Shown piece by piece: positions 33,952 through 36,548 of a DNA stretch of 36,548 nucleotides; within the stretch, counting starts at the first letter, position 1, and the number at the start of each line of letters is the position of its first letter. The DNA lies in assembly GCA_016203935.1 (NCBI GenBank), contig JACQLU010000009.1, positions 1-36,548 on the forward strand. Direction: 5' to 3'. Source of the DNA: Parcubacteria group bacterium. Its GTDB lineage: Bacteria > Patescibacteriota > JACQLU01. The notes under the pieces were generated by a model that saw only the letters and a list, made by a program, of their open reading frames with translations, was not told the origin of the DNA and did no database searches. The position numbers and the translations under genes were made by a program.

Positions 33952-35390
33952 TCGCTTTGATGAGAGGAACGCTTCACCTTCGGTCCCTCGGCGGTATCAT
34001 CCACGGTAAAACCGTGGCGTAAAAGCTCTCGACGGAGCTGATCAGCGGTGGCGAAGTCTTGCGCCGTGCGTGCCCGCTCGCGCGCTTCCACGAGCGCTCT
34101 GATCGCTTCTGGCAGCAAAACCGGGCTCGTACTGGTGGTGGCGGCCAGATTAAGCCCTAGCACCTTGTCAAGGTCAAAAAAGGCGGCAGAAAGTAACCTT
34201 CCATCAATAGGCTGATGGCGTTCTTCGAGTCGATAGATTTCGGCAATCGCGGTATGAATGGCCGCCAATACCTCGGGTGTATTGAGATCGTCATCGAGCG
34301 CTTCGGTAAAGCGCTCCGTAAGTGATCGGCTAATCCCCACACTCTCGCTCGACTCACCAGAGCGATCCAAAAGCAGCCGGAGAAGATCAACTATTGAGTC
34401 AAGTGCTCGCCCGGCATCGCCGAGCGCCTGCCAGGTGAAGTTAAGTTTACTTCGATAATGAGCGCCTAAAAAGAGATACCGAAGCGCCATGGGCGAAAAC
34501 CCCCGCGCGATGATATCACGCAGGGTATAGGTGTTTCCCAATGACTTTGCCATTTTGCCGCCATCCACAAGAAGAAACTCATTGTGGCACCACGTGCGGA
34601 CAAAAGGTTTTCCGGTTGCCGCCTCGCTTTGCGCGATCTCGTTGGTGTGGTGAACGGGTATGTGGTCGACTCCGCCGCAATGAATATCGAAGGTCTCTCC
34701 GAGATAACGCATGCTCATCGCCGAACACTCAATGTGCCAGCCGGGGAACCCCTTACCCCACGGTGAACCCCATTCCATCTGTCGTGTGGCACCGGTTGGT
34801 GAAAATTTCCAAAGCGCGAAATCGGCAGGTTGACGCTTTTCTCCGCCCATTCGCTTTCGTACATCGCTTGATTGTCCCTCAATATTAAGGTGCCCCAGTC
34901 TTCCGTAGTGAGGAAAGCGTGAGGTGTCGAAGTAGACGCCATCGCTCGTCCGATAGGTGTAGCCCTTTTCCTCGAGCCTTTGAATGAGCGCGATTTGATC
35001 CGGAATGTGTGCGGTTGCCCGCGGCATGATATCAGGGGCAAGGAGATTGAGTGCTTTACTATCTTCGAGAAAGGCATTGGTGTAGCTCTCGGCAATCTCC
35101 CACGCGCTCTTCCCTTCTCGCCGCGCGCCCTTCTCCATCTTATCTTCACCGGTATCGGCCTCAGAGACGAGGTGACCCACGTCAGTAATATTCATCACGT
35201 GCGTCACATGATAACCACGATAGGCAAGGTATCTCCTTAAGAGATCATCAAATACGAAGGCTCTAAGGTTACCGATGTGGACAAAATCATACACCGTCGG
35301 GCCGCACGTATAGAGACCAACGTCGTTCTTGTGCAGCGGAACAAACGTCTCTTTTTGACGGGTGAGCGTGTTGTAGAGTACCAAAGACAT
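33948..35390 (-). CDS. cysS: cysteinyl-tRNA synthetase
   Basis: LYNTLTRQKETFVPLHKNDVGLYTCGPTVYDFVHIGNLRAFVFDDLLRRYLAYRGYHVTHVMNITDVGH...PGWHIECSAMSMRYLGETFDIHCGGVDHIPVHHTNEIAQSEAATG...GGKMAKSLGN. Confidence 0.97.
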   Translation of the reverse strand: MSLVLYNTLTRQKETFVPLHKNDVGLYTCGPTVYDFVHIGNLRAFVFDDLLRRYLAYRGYHVTHVMNITDVGHLVSEADTGEDKMEKGARREGKSAWEIAESYTNAFLEDSKALNLLAPDIMPRATAHIPDQIALIQRLEEKGYTYRTSDGVYFDTSRFPHYGRLGHLNIEGQSSDVRKRMGGEKRQPADFALWKFSPTGATRQMEWGSPWGKGFPGWHIECSAMSMRYLGETFDIHCGGVDHIPVHHTNEIAQSEAATGKPFVRTWCHNEFLLVDGGKMAKSLGNTYTLRDIIARGFSPMALRYLFLGAHYRSKLNFTWQALGDAGRALDSIVDLLRLLLDRSGESSESVGISRSLTERFTEALDDDLNTPEVLAAIHTAIAEIYRLEERHQPIDGRLLSAAFFDLDKVLGLNLAATTSTSPVLLPEAIRALVEARERARTAQDFATADQLRRELLRHGFTVDDTAEGPKVKRSSHQSD

Positions 35391-35392
35391 AA

Positions 35393-35421
35393 TTCGAAAT
35401 ATCGATATATCAAAATATCGA
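35393..35421. repeat. TCGANNNN 8-mer array between corA and cysS
   Basis: TTCGAAATATCGATATATCAAAATATCGA; on the cysS strand it reads ...TGATATATCGATATTTCGAATTATG. Confidence 0.9.
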
Positions 35422-35422
35422 G

Positions 35423-36358
35423 CTACCACCACCGCCGTAGTCTGCTATAGAGTACCAAGAAAGCTCCCAAGAAGAGTACCACGCCGGCAACAATCCAGAA
35501 CCCATACGACTCCTGTGCAAACGGAATCCCCGTAACACTCACGCTAAAGAGCGCGGTCACGAGTGTGAGCGGCAACATCAACACATTAACCATCGTCAAA
35601 ACCTTCATCGTCTCGTTCGTACGATAGGTTAAAAGACTTTCGTTCGTATCTTTATACGCTTCGATATTCTCCTTGTGGGTCTCAAGGAGTGACCAGATTT
35701 TTTCCAGTGTCTCCTCGATCTCGGCAAAATAAAGATCCCAGCCCACCGCAAGATAATAAGGATCCACCCGTTTCAGAGTCCGTAGTACCGTGTCCTGATG
35801 TTTAAGGATGCGTCGAAACTCGCTGATGTTGCGCCGTACCACGGAGATCTCTTCCACCATCTCGCGCTCGCGGCCATCGAAGATGGCACGCTCAATCGCT
35901 TTCACATCTTTGGTGATGTGCTCAAGCATAGGAAAACAGTGGCGATAGAGAAGGTCCAAGAGATGATAGAGAAGCCCTCCGGCGCCTTCGCTCAAGAGGA
36001 GTTCTCGCTCGCGTTTCGCCCCCATCCGCGCAAGAAACGATTTCACCGCGGGAATCTCGCCGCGGTGGACGGTGATCACGCTGCGCTCGCTCACAAAAAA
36101 ATCAACTTCACTACCGACAATGGCACGTTCGCTCTTTACATAGACGGGAAACCATAATATCATAGCGAGATATCGGTCGCGCACGTTAATCTGGGAACGC
36201 TGCAATCCCCGCAAGATGTCATCCACATCAACCGGCAAAAAATGGTGGGTTTCAATCAAAAGACGGCGCACCGAAGGATCGGGTCGTTCAATTGAGATCC
36301 ACGTGAAATCCTTAGCGCTATTCGAAAACGTGGTAATGGTTGGTCTCGGTTTTGGCAT
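35423..36358 (-). CDS. corA: CorA-family divalent cation transporter-like protein with altered signature
   Basis: Large N-terminal domain, two C-terminal TMs: TMKVLTMVNVLMLPLTLVTALFSVSVTGIPFAQESYGFWIVAGVVLFLGAFLVLYSRLRRWW. Confidence 0.88.
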   Translation of the reverse strand: MPKPRPTITTFSNSAKDFTWISIERPDPSVRRLLIETHHFLPVDVDDILRGLQRSQINVRDRYLAMILWFPVYVKSERAIVGSEVDFFVSERSVITVHRGEIPAVKSFLARMGAKRERELLLSEGAGGLLYHLLDLLYRHCFPMLEHITKDVKAIERAIFDGREREMVEEISVVRRNISEFRRILKHQDTVLRTLKRVDPYYLAVGWDLYFAEIEETLEKIWSLLETHKENIEAYKDTNESLLTYRTNETMKVLTMVNVLMLPLTLVTALFSVSVTGIPFAQESYGFWIVAGVVLFLGAFLVLYSRLRRWW

Positions 36359-36528
36359 TCGATATCTACATGGGTCCCTTCTAGTATATCATTGGGATTT
36401 CTGTCTGTCCCCCCGCCCTTACGATATAAAGAACATTTTGACAGATGCGTATTTTCGTTCTTTAATATAGGAAACAATCTGGGCTATTGACTGAGTACCA
36501 AAAGAAGTGTACAAATGGAGCGTTCTAA

Positions 36529-36548
36529 TCGATATTTCGAAATATCGA
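36529..36548. repeat. TCGANNNN 8-mer array, 20-bp perfect palindrome at the window edge
   Basis: TCGATATTTCGAAATATCGA equals its own reverse complement; may continue beyond the window. Confidence 0.85.

Noticed and set aside
1-36548. tRNA or rRNA genes
   Set aside because: No cloverleaf with a GTTCGANNC-type T-arm and no rRNA-like segment was noticed by eye; a tRNAscan-SE/Infernal run was not possible.

Overview
The window looks like a housekeeping segment of a candidate phyla radiation (Patescibacteria/Parcubacteria-like) bacterial chromosome; the lineage is an inference from gene style. Almost all genes are on the + strand. From 5' to 3' it contains: the end of rpsK, then rpsD, rpoA, rplQ, rplM, rpsI; murA; a divergent mreB paralog; a GT4-like glycosyltransferase; holB-like, frr, uppS, a site-2 protease and proS; mreB-mreC-mreD-PBP2; folD; a secreted block (CAP protein, subtilisin-like protease, three proteins sharing one Asn/Asp/Thr/Gly-rich repeat module); greA, lysS, serS, ftsQ-like, DUF192, rplU, a stand-alone EF-Tu-domain-2-like protein, dnaB, ybaB and recR; and finally cysS and corA on the - strand. 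Best candidates for undescribed biology: (1) the secreted repeat-protein cluster at about 19.4-25.4 kb, with 4, 1 and 9 copies of a 'TGADSxN...TGxNxAxxNTGxxxxxTGxA' module, an LPAAG sorting-signal-like tail, a C-x8-C/QG-rich motif repeated three times, and strongly structured intergenic RNA; (2) intergenic spacers built from short-period (7, 8 or about 10 nt) degenerate arrays, notably a dispersed TCGANNNN 8-mer family seen at eight places and often ending just before a start codon; longer gaps (about 96-144 bp) instead hold an inverted pair of arms with a different sequence at each locus; (3) an MreB paralog whose phosphate-2 motif has lost its Asp; (4) MurA with Cys->Asp at the fosfomycin target; (5) a CorA-like protein with SVS in place of the GxN signature. 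No tRNA, rRNA, CRISPR array or transposase was recognised. All calls come from reading the sequence and supplied ORFs; no searches were run.
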